A stretch of 56,278 nt of DNA from Prosthecobacter debontii. GTDB lineage: Bacteria > Verrucomicrobiota > Verrucomicrobiia > Chthoniobacterales > Chthoniobacteraceae. The notes under the pieces are model-generated. The model ran no database searches. It was not told the DNA's origin and worked only from the letters and a program-made list of their open reading frames with translations. The stretch spans positions 1 to 56,278 of the forward strand of contig CAMAUI010000014.1 in NCBI GenBank assembly GCA_945861385.1, given 5' to 3'. The position numbers were made by a program, and so were the translations under genes. Within the stretch, counting starts at the first letter, position 1. Each line of letters starts with the position of its first letter. Below, piece after piece: positions 43,701 through 53,199 of the stretch.

Positions 43701-46700
43701 CGACATCCTCACCTATTCGATCACCGGCGGAAACACCGGCGCCGCGTTTGCGATCAACGCGCAGTCCGGCGTGATCAGCGTGGCGGACAATGCCACGCTC
43801 ACCGGCGGGCAGAGCATCGTCCTGCAGATCACCGCGCAGGACGACGACACCACACCGCTCTCGATCACAACGACCGCCACCATCACGGTTCAGCAGGCCC
43901 TGGGGCTCGTCACTCCGCAGGCCTTGCCGGTAAACATCCCCGCCAACACCGGCCTCCATCTCGAGGTCACCAACTACGGACGCACCGGCACCACGCTCGC
44001 GTGGTCGGAAGTCAGCGGCCCCGGCGATGTGACATTTGACAGCCCCTCATCGCTCGCCACTGGCGCGATTTTTTCGACGGCCGGAACCTATGTGCTGCGC
44101 TGCACCGAGACCGGCGGCGCCATCTCCAGCACGCTCGACGTGACGGTAAGCGCGGGGGTGGCGGACCATGGTTTCGCCGGCACGAAAGTCGGCGCGCAAT
44201 CCATCCAGCCTGGGCACACGTTTGCCAATGGCACTTACACGATCAGCGCGGCGGGCACGGGCATCCCGAGCAGCAGCACCCCCGATGACTTCTATTTCCT
44301 GAACCAGCCCGTCACCGGCGATGTCACCATCACCGCGCGGCTCGTCAGCGTGCAGGCGGTCAGCGGCTCGAACTCGCGCGCCGGGGTGATGATCCGCGAT
44401 ACGCCCGCGGCGGGCTCGATCCATGCATTCTGCGGCGTGAACAGCGCGGGCAGCGGGCGCTGGATCTACCGCGCCACCGCGGGGACAAACAGCGCGAACT
44501 CGCAGGCCACCGCAGGCCAGCCGTATTGGATCAGACTCATCCGCAGCGGCAACATCTTCACCGCGCAATTCGCGCCGGACAACGCGGGCACACCCGGCAC
44601 TTTCACCACCGCCGGGAGCGCGCAAACGCTCGCGATGGGCGGCACCGCCCTCGTCGGCCTCGCCGCAACCAGCGGCTCGACGACCACAGCTGGGAGCACC
44701 GTGATTGACAACGTCACCATCGTCCCGAGCCCGGTGAACATCGGCGTGGCTGTCAGTGCCGGGAGCGATGCGAGCGTGGCGCTGCCCGCGGGCGCCGCGC
44801 TCGATGGAACCGTGAGCGACGACGCAAAGCCTGTTCCGCCCGGCGCGTTCACCACCACATGGACCAAGCGCAGCGGCCCCGGCGCAGTGACGTTCGGCAA
44901 CGCTGCCGCCGCCGACACCACCGCGGACTTCACCCTTCCAGGCATCTACACGCTGCGGCTGACCGCGGACGACGGCGCAGTGAAAACCTTCGACGAAACC
45001 ACCATCACCGCGACGTATTCAACGACGGTCAACATCACCGCCAGCGATACCGCAGCCGGCGAGCAGGGACTGGACACCGGGCAGTTCACAATCACGCGCA
45101 CAGGCCCGACCGCGGGAGCGCTCGCCGTGAATTTCACCGCCGCCGGCAGCTCATCCGCCGGCGACTACGCGGCGTTGCCTGCCAGCGTCGTGATCGCCGA
45201 CGGGCAGACATCCGCGACACTCACGATCACGCCGGTGGACGACGCGCTCGTCGAGAGTGCGGAGACCGTCGTCATCACGCTTGCGGACGGCCAGTACAAC
45301 ATCGGCGCATCGGACAGTGCGACCATCACGATCACCGACAACGATGCGGTGCCAACAGTCACAATCACGAGTCCCACAGCCGCCACGGTGAACATGCACG
45401 CCGGAACCGGGCTGATTCTCGAGGCGAATGTGAGCGACGACGGACTGCCGGGTCCGCTCGCACTCACGTGGAGCAAAGTGAGCGGCCCCGGCATTGTCAC
45501 GTTCTCGAATGCGAACACCGCAAATACCGCCGCCAATTTCTCCGCGCTTGGGAGCTATGTCCTTCGCCTCTCCGCAACCGACGGGCAATTTACCTCGGCG
45601 GCCGATGTCGCGGTGAATTTCGGCAGCGTGAACAGTTTTTCCGCCGCCTCCAAGGTGGGCGCGCAGGCCGTCGAGCCGGGCTATTCCTTCTCCGCCGGAA
45701 CCTACAGCATCAGCGCCGCGGGCGATGGCATCCCGAGCAACAGCACACCGGACGACTTTTATTTCATCAACGCGCCCGCGACCGGCGACGTGACGATCAC
45801 CGCGCGCATCGTCAGCGTGCAAAATGTCACCGGCACAAGTTCCCGCGCGGGCGTGATGATCCGCGAGACGCTTGCGGCGGATGCCCGCGAGGCATTCTGC
45901 GGTGTGACCAGCCTCGGCAGCGGGCGCTGGATCTACCGCGCCACCGCCGGAACCAGCAGCGCGAACGCGACGATGGTCGTCGCGCTGCCGTACTGGGTGC
46001 GGCTTACGCGCACGGGAAATTCCTTCGACGCGCAGCTTGCGCCAGACAGCGCGGGCACGCCTGGCGCATTCACCGCGATCGGCACGACGCAAACGATCGG
46101 GATGGGAAGCAATGTCCTCATCGGGCTCGCAGCGACCAGCGGCTCGACCACTGCCGCGAGTGCCATTGTCGTGGACAATGTCACCATCACCTCCGCTCCC
46201 TTGAGCGCGAACGTCGCCCCAAACGTCAGCGCCGGAACCGACGCGACGATCACGCTGGCAGCACCCGTGGCGGCGGTGAATGGCACCGTGTCCGACGACG
46301 CCCTGCCCGCGCCGCCCGCCGTCTCGAAGGCATGGACGACCGTGAGTGGTCCCGGGCCCGTGGTGTTCGGCAATGCCGCGCTGGTGGATACGACCGCGTC
46401 ATTTTCCGCTCTTGGCGACTACGTTTTGCGTCTCATCGCAACCGACGGCGAGGTGAAGACATTCGACGACGTGACGATCACCGTGCAACCGGCGCCAATT
46501 GACCAGTGGCGGACCGCGCAGTTCGGCGCAAATGCCGGTGTGCCGGGGATCGCCGGCGACCTCGCGGATCCGGATGGTGATGGGATTGCCAATCTCATCG
46601 AGTACGCCCTTGGCCTGGACCCGCTCGCGCCCGGCATCGCAGGCGAGGTGGTGGATGTGGAAGCCATCGGCGAGAGCCGCTATCTGCGCCTGACTGCCAG

Positions 46701-46887
46701 CAAGAATCCCGGCGCAACCGACGTGACGTTTGCAGTCGAAGTGAATGCGGGGCTCGAAGCCGGCGGCTGGACGACCAGCGGAACAACCATCGAAACCAAC
46801 ACGGGCACCACGCTGCGTGTGCGCGACAACACGGAGATCACCGCCACCCCGCAGCGGAGCATCCGGCTGAAAATCACACACCCGTAG
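40705..46887 (+). CDS. Very large secreted mosaic metalloprotease (metzincin-like, cadherin, PA14, Calx-beta)
   Basis: 2060 aa from ATG 40705 (ATG 40723 also possible). A hydrophobic segment near the N-terminus is a signal or anchor. Zinc-binding HEVGHTLGLSHD at 388-399 is the HExxHxxGxxH signature, followed by a likely Met-turn in WAPIMGVGYY. Then cadherin-like repeats (about 590-800), a PA14 domain (800-950), another cadherin repeat (970-1065), two near-copies of a concanavalin-like module (1160-1345 and 1650-1830), Calx-beta (1440-1547), Ig/PKD-like spacers, and a C-terminal DPDGDGIANLIEYALG calcium loop typical of Verrucomicrobia secreted proteins. It probably adheres to and cleaves an extracellular protein or glycoprotein. 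Confidence 0.85.
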   Translation: MRVEWGMPVARFLLLWFPTLPSLKKPTLFFAVVIVVVCMLWLPGQRQPVAGISHAAPERSVDVARASSPAAQEDEPAGPEHHSAVAKRATPRRAPVAAMIRARRAPAMADAAPVNGKPPASLPLEPDFLDRLMDAARKRASFPLPDGRAAEGAIELVRHDAEGVLLVQGRLTQPEPGFFFFQRQTVPGVAGAMVGNVRFDKSGTAFRVDPLGIGGAPVLVQCRLDQVICLNLVPPDPDQMAAEEPENAPQAHPTSIPIPAYQNGVIPLQSLPGATGVIYLDFDGETGPFPGWGNFNAAASGSTNAQIKEVWQRVAEDFQGFNLNITTDRSVFDNAPQGSRQHVILTPTTDAAPGAGGVAYLDSYNDTGDTVCWAYYWTGKNAAEVVSHEVGHTLGLSHDGRISPSEGYYAGHGSGDTGWAPIMGVGYYENLSQWSKGEYLSADNTEDDLAIIVGNNNNVDYRADDYGATFATAGYLEILANNSVSNEGIIEMRTDVDAFRFTTTGGAVSFTASTVSAGPNLDILAEIFDSANTLIASNNPDSGINATVAATLGAGDFTLRVSGVGRGSATGDGYTDYASTGTYLITGSVVGGEKPDRFTIAENSAGNAAVGTVVPRNAHGANPLSFAIASGNTGTAFAIDPVSGAITVATPSQLNFETLSTRWDDPATFQLFVTITDSTSPELDESIRVVITVSDVNEPPLITGGAVTILEHTGIGTNVFKVMGSDPDRFEFPVFSIVAGNTGGAFAINAETGQITIAADTEATVQSVYSLTIRASDHGTPALTADAIVTVTLENIQGNYTTGTITRFFYEGISGNGVSSLTSSSKFPDSPDSQQTLTSFDGGTGHGTNYGSTIRGYLIAPATGSYTFWIASDNASELRISPDISPANAVVRATSPNSNSPSQYQWTKFSFQQSIALSLTAGSAYYIEARHKQASSSDHLAVAWQGPGISQQVIPGSFLAPDDQNIAPQWVGAPYSFSIPQNPANGTAAGTVTALDLNNDILTYSITGGNTGAAFAINAQSGVISVADNATLTGGQSIVLQITAQDDDTTPLSITTTATITVQQALGLVTPQALPVNIPANTGLHLEVTNYGRTGTTLAWSEVSGPGDVTFDSPSSLATGAIFSTAGTYVLRCTETGGAISSTLDVTVSAGVADHGFAGTKVGAQSIQPGHTFANGTYTISAAGTGIPSSSTPDDFYFLNQPVTGDVTITARLVSVQAVSGSNSRAGVMIRDTPAAGSIHAFCGVNSAGSGRWIYRATAGTNSANSQATAGQPYWIRLIRSGNIFTAQFAPDNAGTPGTFTTAGSAQTLAMGGTALVGLAATSGSTTTAGSTVIDNVTIVPSPVNIGVAVSAGSDASVALPAGAALDGTVSDDAKPVPPGAFTTTWTKRSGPGAVTFGNAAAADTTADFTLPGIYTLRLTADDGAVKTFDETTITATYSTTVNITASDTAAGEQGLDTGQFTITRTGPTAGALAVNFTAAGSSSAGDYAALPASVVIADGQTSATLTITPVDDALVESAETVVITLADGQYNIGASDSATITITDNDAVPTVTITSPTAATVNMHAGTGLILEANVSDDGLPGPLALTWSKVSGPGIVTFSNANTANTAANFSALGSYVLRLSATDGQFTSAADVAVNFGSVNSFSAASKVGAQAVEPGYSFSAGTYSISAAGDGIPSNSTPDDFYFINAPATGDVTITARIVSVQNVTGTSSRAGVMIRETLAADAREAFCGVTSLGSGRWIYRATAGTSSANATMVVALPYWVRLTRTGNSFDAQLAPDSAGTPGAFTAIGTTQTIGMGSNVLIGLAATSGSTTAASAIVVDNVTITSAPLSANVAPNVSAGTDATITLAAPVAAVNGTVSDDALPAPPAVSKAWTTVSGPGPVVFGNAALVDTTASFSALGDYVLRLIATDGEVKTFDDVTITVQPAPIDQWRTAQFGANAGVPGIAGDLADPDGDGIANLIEYALGLDPLAPGIAGEVVDVEAIGESRYLRLTASKNPGATDVTFAVEVNAGLEAGGWTTSGTTIETNTGTTLRVRDNTEITATPQRSIRLKITHP

Positions 46888-46931
46888 GTGTCCGCGCCTT
46901 TTCCGGCGGCTGTCGGGAAATCCCCGGCGGC

Positions 46932-48017
46932 TCAGCCCTGGCGCTTGTCGGCAGGTTCTGCCTCGAGCTCTTTCCGGGGAGTTTTCAGATGGCCGAAGCC
47001 GACCAGTTTCCCGCCCTTCTCGTCCCAAAGCCGGAAGGTGAGTGATTTCAGGCTCGAGAAAAAGGTGATCGGCTTTACGTCCTTAAACAGCGGGTCCGCC
47101 TTGTGGCATCGTTCGAGGTTGTAATTGGGAATCCGCGGACTGAGGTGGTGGATGTGATGAAACCCGATGTTGCCCGAGAACCACTGGAGAATCCTCGGCA
47201 GTTTGTAAAAGGAACTGCCCTGCAGCGCCGCCGCGGTAAAATCCCAATTCTCCTCACGCTCCCAGTACACGTCCTCAAACTGGTGCTGCACATAGAACAT
47301 CCAGATTCCCACCCCGCCGCCCACCAGCACGATGGTCAGATGGATCAGGACGTAATCCGCGATCCCGAATGCCCAGCCCAGCGCCACCGCAACGCCTAGA
47401 ATCGCGGTGTTCATCCAATGCACCGACCAGCGTTCCCGCGGGTTGGCCTTCGACGCGCAGAATCGCTGCTGGATGACAAACAGGAAGATGGGGGCGATGA
47501 CGAAAAGCACCACGGGATTGCGCGCGAGGCGGTAGGCGAAGCGTTTCCAGCGGGAGGATTTCAGGTACTCCTCCACGGTCATCGTCCACACATCGCCCGT
47601 GCCACGCCGGTCCAGTGAGCCCGCGCTGGCATGGTGGATCGAATGTTCCCATCGCCAGTGGTAGTAGGGCGTGAGCGTCAGCACGCCGGTGATGAAACCC
47701 ACGATGTCGTTGGCGAGGCGCGACCTGAAAAACGAGCCGTGTCCGCAATCATGGAAAATGATGAAGATGCGGACGAGAAAAAGCCCCGCGAGGATCGCAA
47801 ACCCGAATGTGAACCAGTAGGACCACGCCCGGCTGATGTGCATCAAATACCAAAGAATGGCGTAAGGCCCGAGAGTGTTCACAAGCTGCCAGACAGCCCG
47901 GCCCAGCGAGGGTTCCTGATATTTGAGCACGATCGCCTTCCATGCCGATGGATCGTGCTTTTGGTTTTTTCCGTCGTCGGGTGTCGAATCCCCGTCGGTG
48001 TTGATGGATATGCTCAT
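46932..48017 (-). CDS. Membrane fatty acid desaturase
   Basis: 361 aa from ATG 48017 (GGAG directly before); upstream in-frame codons are not conserved-looking. The three histidine boxes of acyl-lipid desaturases are present: HDCGH at 89-93, HSIHH at 125-129 and HHIHH at 287-291, the last continuing LSPRIPNYNL. Hydrophobic stretches flank the boxes as expected for four membrane helices. The HDCGH/HHIHHLSP wording fits the delta-12/omega-6 group. It introduces a double bond into membrane fatty acids using a diiron centre. Convergent with the large metalloprotease gene, with 44 bp between stops. Confidence 0.92.
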   Translation of the reverse strand: MSISINTDGDSTPDDGKNQKHDPSAWKAIVLKYQEPSLGRAVWQLVNTLGPYAILWYLMHISRAWSYWFTFGFAILAGLFLVRIFIIFHDCGHGSFFRSRLANDIVGFITGVLTLTPYYHWRWEHSIHHASAGSLDRRGTGDVWTMTVEEYLKSSRWKRFAYRLARNPVVLFVIAPIFLFVIQQRFCASKANPRERWSVHWMNTAILGVAVALGWAFGIADYVLIHLTIVLVGGGVGIWMFYVQHQFEDVYWEREENWDFTAAALQGSSFYKLPRILQWFSGNIGFHHIHHLSPRIPNYNLERCHKADPLFKDVKPITFFSSLKSLTFRLWDEKGGKLVGFGHLKTPRKELEAEPADKRQG

Positions 48018-48145
48018 CTCCGTCCGTGCAGATACCGGTTCGTCGCGAGACTTGCAAAGTTTTTGCCTCATTTTGTTCCCGGCGATGATTGGTGTCATTT
48101 CACATCCCCGCCGCATCCGGCCGGGCGCACCCTCCGCCGATCCGA

Positions 48146-49063
48146 CTATTTTTTCCGCTTGGGAACCTTCGGCGCGCTGGCGATGCCGTCGTGGATCACC
48201 TTGAGCACGCGCTTGCGCTCCGCGCCGGTGAGCGGGAGGCGCGGGGCGCGCGTCCACTCGGTGCCGAGGCCGCACTCCTGGACGCAGAGTTTGATGTACT
48301 GCACGAATTTCACGTGTGTATCGAGGTGCAGCAGCGGGGTGAACCAGCGGTAAATCTCCCGCGCCTTTTCCCACTCGCGCGCCTGCATCAGTTCCCACAC
48401 GTATTGGTTCTGCGCCGGGAACGCGATCCCCGTGCCCGCGACCCAGCCATCAATGCCAAGCACCGCGCTCTCGAGCGCGAGCGGATCCACGCCGGTGAAG
48501 ATCGCGTAGCGGTCGCCGCAGACATTGTGCAGATCCGTGATGCGCCGCGTGTCGCCGCTGGATTCCTTCAGCGCGACGAAATTCCTCACCTTCCCCATCT
48601 CCGCGAACATTTCCGGCGTCACGTCGTTCCCGTAGCTGATCGGGTTGTTGTAAATCATGATCGGCAGGCCCGTCGCCTTTGCGACCGTGCGAAAGTGCGC
48701 CATCGTCTCGGCGGGATCGGGGGTCTTGTAACACATCGCCGGCATCACCATGAAGCCATCCACTCCGATGCGTTCGCAGTCCTTCACGTAGCGCACCGCC
48801 GCGGGGGTGCCCGTCTCCGCGACACCGCTGAGCACGGGCACGCGGCCCTCGATGACCTGCACGGCCATGTCCAGCACGGCGCGCTTTTCATCCGGATCGA
48901 GCATCTGGTTTTCGCCGAGCGAACCGAGCATCACCATGCCCTTCACGCCGCTTTCCAGCAGCACGCCGATGTGGCGCGCGGTGGCATCGAAATCAATCGA
49001 GCCATCCTTGTGCATTTGTGTGGTGATCGCGGGGAAGACGCCGCTCCAATAAGGTTTTGCCAT
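48146..49063 (-). CDS. DapA/NanA-family aldolase or lyase
   Basis: 305 aa from ATG 49063; MAKPYWSGVFPAITTQMHKDG is the normal start of the family. Schiff-base Lys is K166 in FVALKESSGD, the catalytic Tyr is Y138 in MIYNNPISYG, 28 residues before as in DapA, and GSLGENQ replaces the GTTGE carboxylate-binding motif. It is a TIM-barrel enzyme acting on pyruvate-type adducts in the cytoplasm: dihydrodipicolinate synthase, N-acetylneuraminate lyase or a sugar-acid aldolase. The neighbouring upstream sulfatase (103 bp away, same strand) favours a role in sugar catabolism over lysine synthesis. Confidence 0.88.
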   Translation of the reverse strand: MAKPYWSGVFPAITTQMHKDGSIDFDATARHIGVLLESGVKGMVMLGSLGENQMLDPDEKRAVLDMAVQVIEGRVPVLSGVAETGTPAAVRYVKDCERIGVDGFMVMPAMCYKTPDPAETMAHFRTVAKATGLPIMIYNNPISYGNDVTPEMFAEMGKVRNFVALKESSGDTRRITDLHNVCGDRYAIFTGVDPLALESAVLGIDGWVAGTGIAFPAQNQYVWELMQAREWEKAREIYRWFTPLLHLDTHVKFVQYIKLCVQECGLGTEWTRAPRLPLTGAERKRVLKVIHDGIASAPKVPKRKK

Positions 49064-49166
49064 ATATGATTTTTGGAAAAGAGGGCGGCACGCTACGTGG
49101 CGGAGCAATGGAGACAAGGCTGAAAGCCGCCGCGAAATTCCGGGGTGGCGGCGTGAAGCCGGGCGC

Positions 49167-50564
49167 CTACTTTGGCTCGAAGCCCGCACGCGGCTTGCCG
49201 TCCTTGTCGAGGAGCGGCAGAGCGTTCTTCACTTTGCCCAAAGTCCGCACTCCGGGGCCGGTTCCGGCCTTGCCGAGATCGCTGGCATCGGCGATGGCGC
49301 GAAGTTTCGCGACAACTTCGGGATTGGCTGCGGCGATGTTCGTGGATTCGCCGGGATCCGTCTTGAGATCGAACAGTTCGCCCTTTGCGAGGTGCAGTTT
49401 CCATTTCTCATCCCGCACGGCCTCGATCAGGAGGCCCTTGAAATAGAGGAAGCTGTCATGCGGCGGCGCGTGGCCGGCCTCGCCGGAAAGGATCGGCCAC
49501 AGATTTTTTCCGTCGAGCTTCCGATCGGTGGGCGCCGCGCCACCGCTGAGTGCAACAAAGGTCGGGAGCACATCGAACATCGCACAGATCGCGTCGCTCG
49601 CGGTGCCGGCGGGGATTTTTCCCGGCCACCACGCGATGGCCGGTTCGCGCATCCCGCCCTCCCATGTGCTGCCTTTGAACCCGCGGAATGGCTTGTTCAC
49701 CGAATAGTGGGTGCCGCCGTTGTCGCTCACGAAAAGCACGAGCGTCTTTTCTGCGAGGCCCAGCGTGCGCAGCGTCTCCAGCACCTCGCCCACGCTCCAG
49801 TCCATCTCCTCCACCCAATCGCCGAAGAGCCCGTTCTTCGATTTGCCACGAAATTTTTCGCCCGGATACAGCGGCCAATGCACGGCGTTGTGCGCGAGGT
49901 AGAGGAAAAACGCGCGCTCCTTGTTCGCCTTGATGAAACCGACCGCCTCCTCCGTGTAGCGGGCCACGAGCGTCTCCTGGTCCTTCGCCAGCACGCGCTG
50001 CACGACGGTCTCATTCCGCATCAGCGGCAACGGCGGCTGGCCCTGCTCCTTCCGCGGATGCGCCTGGCCGAAGTTGCTCTTCACGCCGTCGCCCGCCGGG
50101 CCCATGTCATTGGAATACGGCAGCCCGAACCACGAATCGAAACCCTGCCGTGTCGGCAAAAATTTCGGCTGATCGCCAAGATGCCACTTGCCCACCATGC
50201 CTGTCGCGTAGCCCTGCGCCTTGAGCGCCTCCGCGACCGTCACCTCCGCCGGCGAAAGACCCGTCGCTCCCGCTGGAAAAAGAACATGCGGGATCGGCAG
50301 CACGCGCTTCGGGTAGCAGCCCGTCATCAGCGCCGCGCGCGACGGCGAGCACACCGGCGCACCGTAGAAGCTCGTGAGCTTCCGCCCTTCCTTCGCCATG
50401 CGATCGAGGTGCGGCGTGCGGTTCAGCGTAGAGCCATACGGCCCGATGTCCGCGTAACCGAGGTCGTCAATGTTGATGATGACGAAATTTGGCTTCGGCG
50501 CATCCGCGGCGAAAGTGGAGGCGGCGAGCAGCAGCGAGGAGCAGAGGATGGAGATGATTTTCAT
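49167..50564 (-). CDS. Secreted sulfatase (arylsulfatase A-like)
   Basis: 465 aa from ATG 50564 with signal peptide (MKIISILCSSLLLAASTFA). PNFVIINIDDLGYADIGPYG is the metal-binding start; the formylglycine motif is canonical, CSPSR at 72-76, followed by AALMTGCYPKRV. GMVGKWHLGDQPKFLPTRQG and LFVSDNGGTHYS are further sulfatase signatures. It would hydrolyse sulfate esters outside the cytoplasm. Probably co-transcribed with the DapA/NanA-type gene that follows. Confidence 0.93.
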   Translation of the reverse strand: MKIISILCSSLLLAASTFAADAPKPNFVIINIDDLGYADIGPYGSTLNRTPHLDRMAKEGRKLTSFYGAPVCSPSRAALMTGCYPKRVLPIPHVLFPAGATGLSPAEVTVAEALKAQGYATGMVGKWHLGDQPKFLPTRQGFDSWFGLPYSNDMGPAGDGVKSNFGQAHPRKEQGQPPLPLMRNETVVQRVLAKDQETLVARYTEEAVGFIKANKERAFFLYLAHNAVHWPLYPGEKFRGKSKNGLFGDWVEEMDWSVGEVLETLRTLGLAEKTLVLFVSDNGGTHYSVNKPFRGFKGSTWEGGMREPAIAWWPGKIPAGTASDAICAMFDVLPTFVALSGGAAPTDRKLDGKNLWPILSGEAGHAPPHDSFLYFKGLLIEAVRDEKWKLHLAKGELFDLKTDPGESTNIAAANPEVVAKLRAIADASDLGKAGTGPGVRTLGKVKNALPLLDKDGKPRAGFEPK

Positions 50565-50667
50565 TCGGGATGCGGGTTTCTGCTAATGGCAACCGATGCT
50601 GGCAGCAATAGCATCGTTGGCCGGAAAAAGGAGATGCGCCGGTATGATTCGCTCTTATCATCGGCCC

Positions 50668-53187
50668 ATGCACCCACGCACCCTGGCACTTCTGATCGCG
50701 CTCGCGCTTTGCGCGCCGGAGGTGTTCGGGGCGACTTACCAGGTCGGGCCGGGGCGCGCTTACACGACGCTGCAAGCGGCGTCATCGCGGCTGCGTGCGG
50801 GCGATGTTGTCGAGGTGGATGGCGACGCGACCTACTCCGGGATGATCACCTTCCGCAACTCGGCCCGCGCGGATGCGCCGATCACAATCCGCGGAGTGAC
50901 ACGCAACGGGCGCCGGCCAGTGCTCGCAGGGGTCGGCGGTTTTCCGGGCGGCAGCGTGGTGCGCTTTTGGGGGCATCACTACATTTTTGAAAACTTCGAG
51001 GTGACGGCGGCGGGCGACACAAACGCGGGGCGCGGGCTGCATGTCGTCGCGGACGATGTTACGATCCGCGACTGCTCGGTCCATGATGTCGCAGGCATCG
51101 GCATCCACGGATCGGACAGCGCGGGCTCGCTCACGCTTGATCGCGTCGAGGTCTTCCGCTGCGGCGCGGGCACCCTCGCGCACCAGATCTATGTCGCGAC
51201 GGACAACGAATACATGCCCCATGCGGTCTTCCGGATGCAGGGCTGTTACGTGCATGACGCCACCGGCGGCAACAGTGTGAAGTCGCGCGCGGGGCGGTCC
51301 GAGATTTACTCGAACTGGATCGAGGGCTCGGCCTATTACGAGTTGGATCTCATCGGCGCCGACCCGACCGCGCAGTACCCGGGCAGCGAGAACTGGGTCC
51401 GCGAGGATGCGGATGTCGTCGGGAATGTGCTCATCAAACGCGCGGGTTCGACAGGCACGGTTGCGCGGCTCGGGAGCGACGGGCTGGGCGCGAGCCGGGG
51501 GCGATACCGTTTCGTGAACAATACCTTCGTGATCGCCCCCGAGATCACCGACTCGCCGGCCGTGATCCGGTTCAACACGGGCGTGCAGAGCCTGGAGATG
51601 CACCACAATGTGTTTTTTCGCGGGGGCCTGCCGGTGCGGGTGGTCTCGGGCACCATCACCGCAGGCATGGGCAGCGCGGGCGTGCAAAACTGGCTGCCAC
51701 CCGCCTCCACGGGCATCCCCGCGGCGTGGACGAACGCGATCACAAACTCGACGCCGGGCTTCCGCGATGTTGCAGCGGGCGATTACACGCCGCTGGCGAC
51801 GGGCTCGCTCTTCGACGCGGGGGTCCTGCCAGCGACGAGCCCCGCGGGCTTTGAATTTCCCTCGCCGCTCGCGGCGCCGCTGTGGCATCCGCCCACCCCC
51901 GGCGCACCCGCCCAGCCGAGGCCGGCCGCGGGTGCGTTGGACATCGGCGCATTCGAGACAACGGCGGAAGCGGTGCCAAACACGCCGCCGGTCGCGGGGG
52001 ATGATCTCGTCGTCGCATCGAGCGCCGGCCAGTGGGAGGCCGCGGTGCTCGACAACGACTCGGATGCGGACGGCGACGCGCTCACGATCATCAGCATCAC
52101 CCCGGCGCGGCAGGGCGTGGCGGCGGTCGCCGGCTCGCGGATTACGTTCCGCCCGAGCGCGGATTTCAACGGCGAGGAAGCCATCGAGTATCGCGTGAGC
52201 GACGGCCGCGCGACGGCGCAGGCGCGGGTGACATTCCGCAACCCCTTCGCTGCGCTGCGCGGGACCTACGATGCGCTCGCGGTGTCGCCCGCTGTCGCCG
52301 GCTACCTTGTGGTGAAAATTTCGCCGACGGGCCTTTTCACCGGCTCGCTGAAAATCGGCAGGCGCAGCTACAGCTTCAGCGGGGCGTTCGATTTTGCGGG
52401 CCACGCGGTCGTCACGCTCACGCTGCGCGATGGATCGCAGGCGATCCTCGCGCTCGATTTCGCCGCCGGGCCGTCGCTTGTGGGATCGCTCTCCATTTCC
52501 GGAGAAACCGCGGGGTTCACCGCGCCGCGCGCCGAGTTCACGACTGCCCGCCCGACGCCGCACGCGGGCGGCTACACGGTGCTGCTGCGTCCGCAGGAGC
52601 CGGGCGCATTCCCGCCGGGAACCGGATTCGCGACGATGCGCATCGGCGCAACGGGCAGCGCGCGCTTCGCCGGCAGGCTGGGCGAGGGCAGCACGTGGAG
52701 TTCGGCGACGTTTGTGCGGGCGGACGGCAGCATCCCGGTGTTTGGGGCGGCGGTGCCGGGGGGCCTGACGGGCACGCTATCGGCAAGTGCGCGGCCGGGC
52801 TTGAGCGATTTCGACGGCACGCTCACATGGCGCTTGGAACCGCAACCGGCGGGCGCCGCCATTCCGCTGGATGCGGTCGCCGCGCGCCTTGCGCCACCCT
52901 CCTGGAGCAATGCGCGCGTGACACTTTCCGGCGGCGGCCTTGTCGCGCCGATCGTGCGTGACGTGGTGCTCCAACCGCCCGGCGCGCTCACCGTCTCCGC
53001 GCCCGGCGCGGATGCGCTCACGCTGAAACTCAAGCCCGCGACCGGATGGTTCGGCGGCACTTTTCTCCACCCGTCAACAGGCCGGCTCACGCGGGTCGAG
53101 GGCGTCACCTACGCTCCGCTCAACATCGGCGGGGGCGTGTTCGGTGCCGGAGCCACGGCCGGTGCCGTTGAATTGTCGCCGCAGTGA
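50668..53187 (+). CDS. Secreted right-handed beta-helix protein with novel C-terminal repeats
   Basis: 839 aa from ATG 50668 with signal peptide (MHPRTLALLIALALCAPEVFG). Residues 22-420 form a parallel beta-helix of the pectate lyase or chondroitinase B kind: AGDVVEVDGDATYSGMITF, ITIRGVTRNGRRPVL, DVTIRDCSVHDVAGIGIHGS. An Ig/cadherin-like domain (about 437-524; DNDSDADGDALTI) links to a C-terminal region (530-839) made of beta-rich units with FPPGTGFATMRIGATGSARF and similar motifs also found in the protein encoded at 53404. It may be a polysaccharide lyase; catalytic residues cannot be named. Confidence 0.8.
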   Translation: MHPRTLALLIALALCAPEVFGATYQVGPGRAYTTLQAASSRLRAGDVVEVDGDATYSGMITFRNSARADAPITIRGVTRNGRRPVLAGVGGFPGGSVVRFWGHHYIFENFEVTAAGDTNAGRGLHVVADDVTIRDCSVHDVAGIGIHGSDSAGSLTLDRVEVFRCGAGTLAHQIYVATDNEYMPHAVFRMQGCYVHDATGGNSVKSRAGRSEIYSNWIEGSAYYELDLIGADPTAQYPGSENWVREDADVVGNVLIKRAGSTGTVARLGSDGLGASRGRYRFVNNTFVIAPEITDSPAVIRFNTGVQSLEMHHNVFFRGGLPVRVVSGTITAGMGSAGVQNWLPPASTGIPAAWTNAITNSTPGFRDVAAGDYTPLATGSLFDAGVLPATSPAGFEFPSPLAAPLWHPPTPGAPAQPRPAAGALDIGAFETTAEAVPNTPPVAGDDLVVASSAGQWEAAVLDNDSDADGDALTIISITPARQGVAAVAGSRITFRPSADFNGEEAIEYRVSDGRATAQARVTFRNPFAALRGTYDALAVSPAVAGYLVVKISPTGLFTGSLKIGRRSYSFSGAFDFAGHAVVTLTLRDGSQAILALDFAAGPSLVGSLSISGETAGFTAPRAEFTTARPTPHAGGYTVLLRPQEPGAFPPGTGFATMRIGATGSARFAGRLGEGSTWSSATFVRADGSIPVFGAAVPGGLTGTLSASARPGLSDFDGTLTWRLEPQPAGAAIPLDAVAARLAPPSWSNARVTLSGGGLVAPIVRDVVLQPPGALTVSAPGADALTLKLKPATGWFGGTFLHPSTGRLTRVEGVTYAPLNIGGGVFGAGATAGAVELSPQ

Positions 53188-53199
53188 ATCGAGTGTGAT

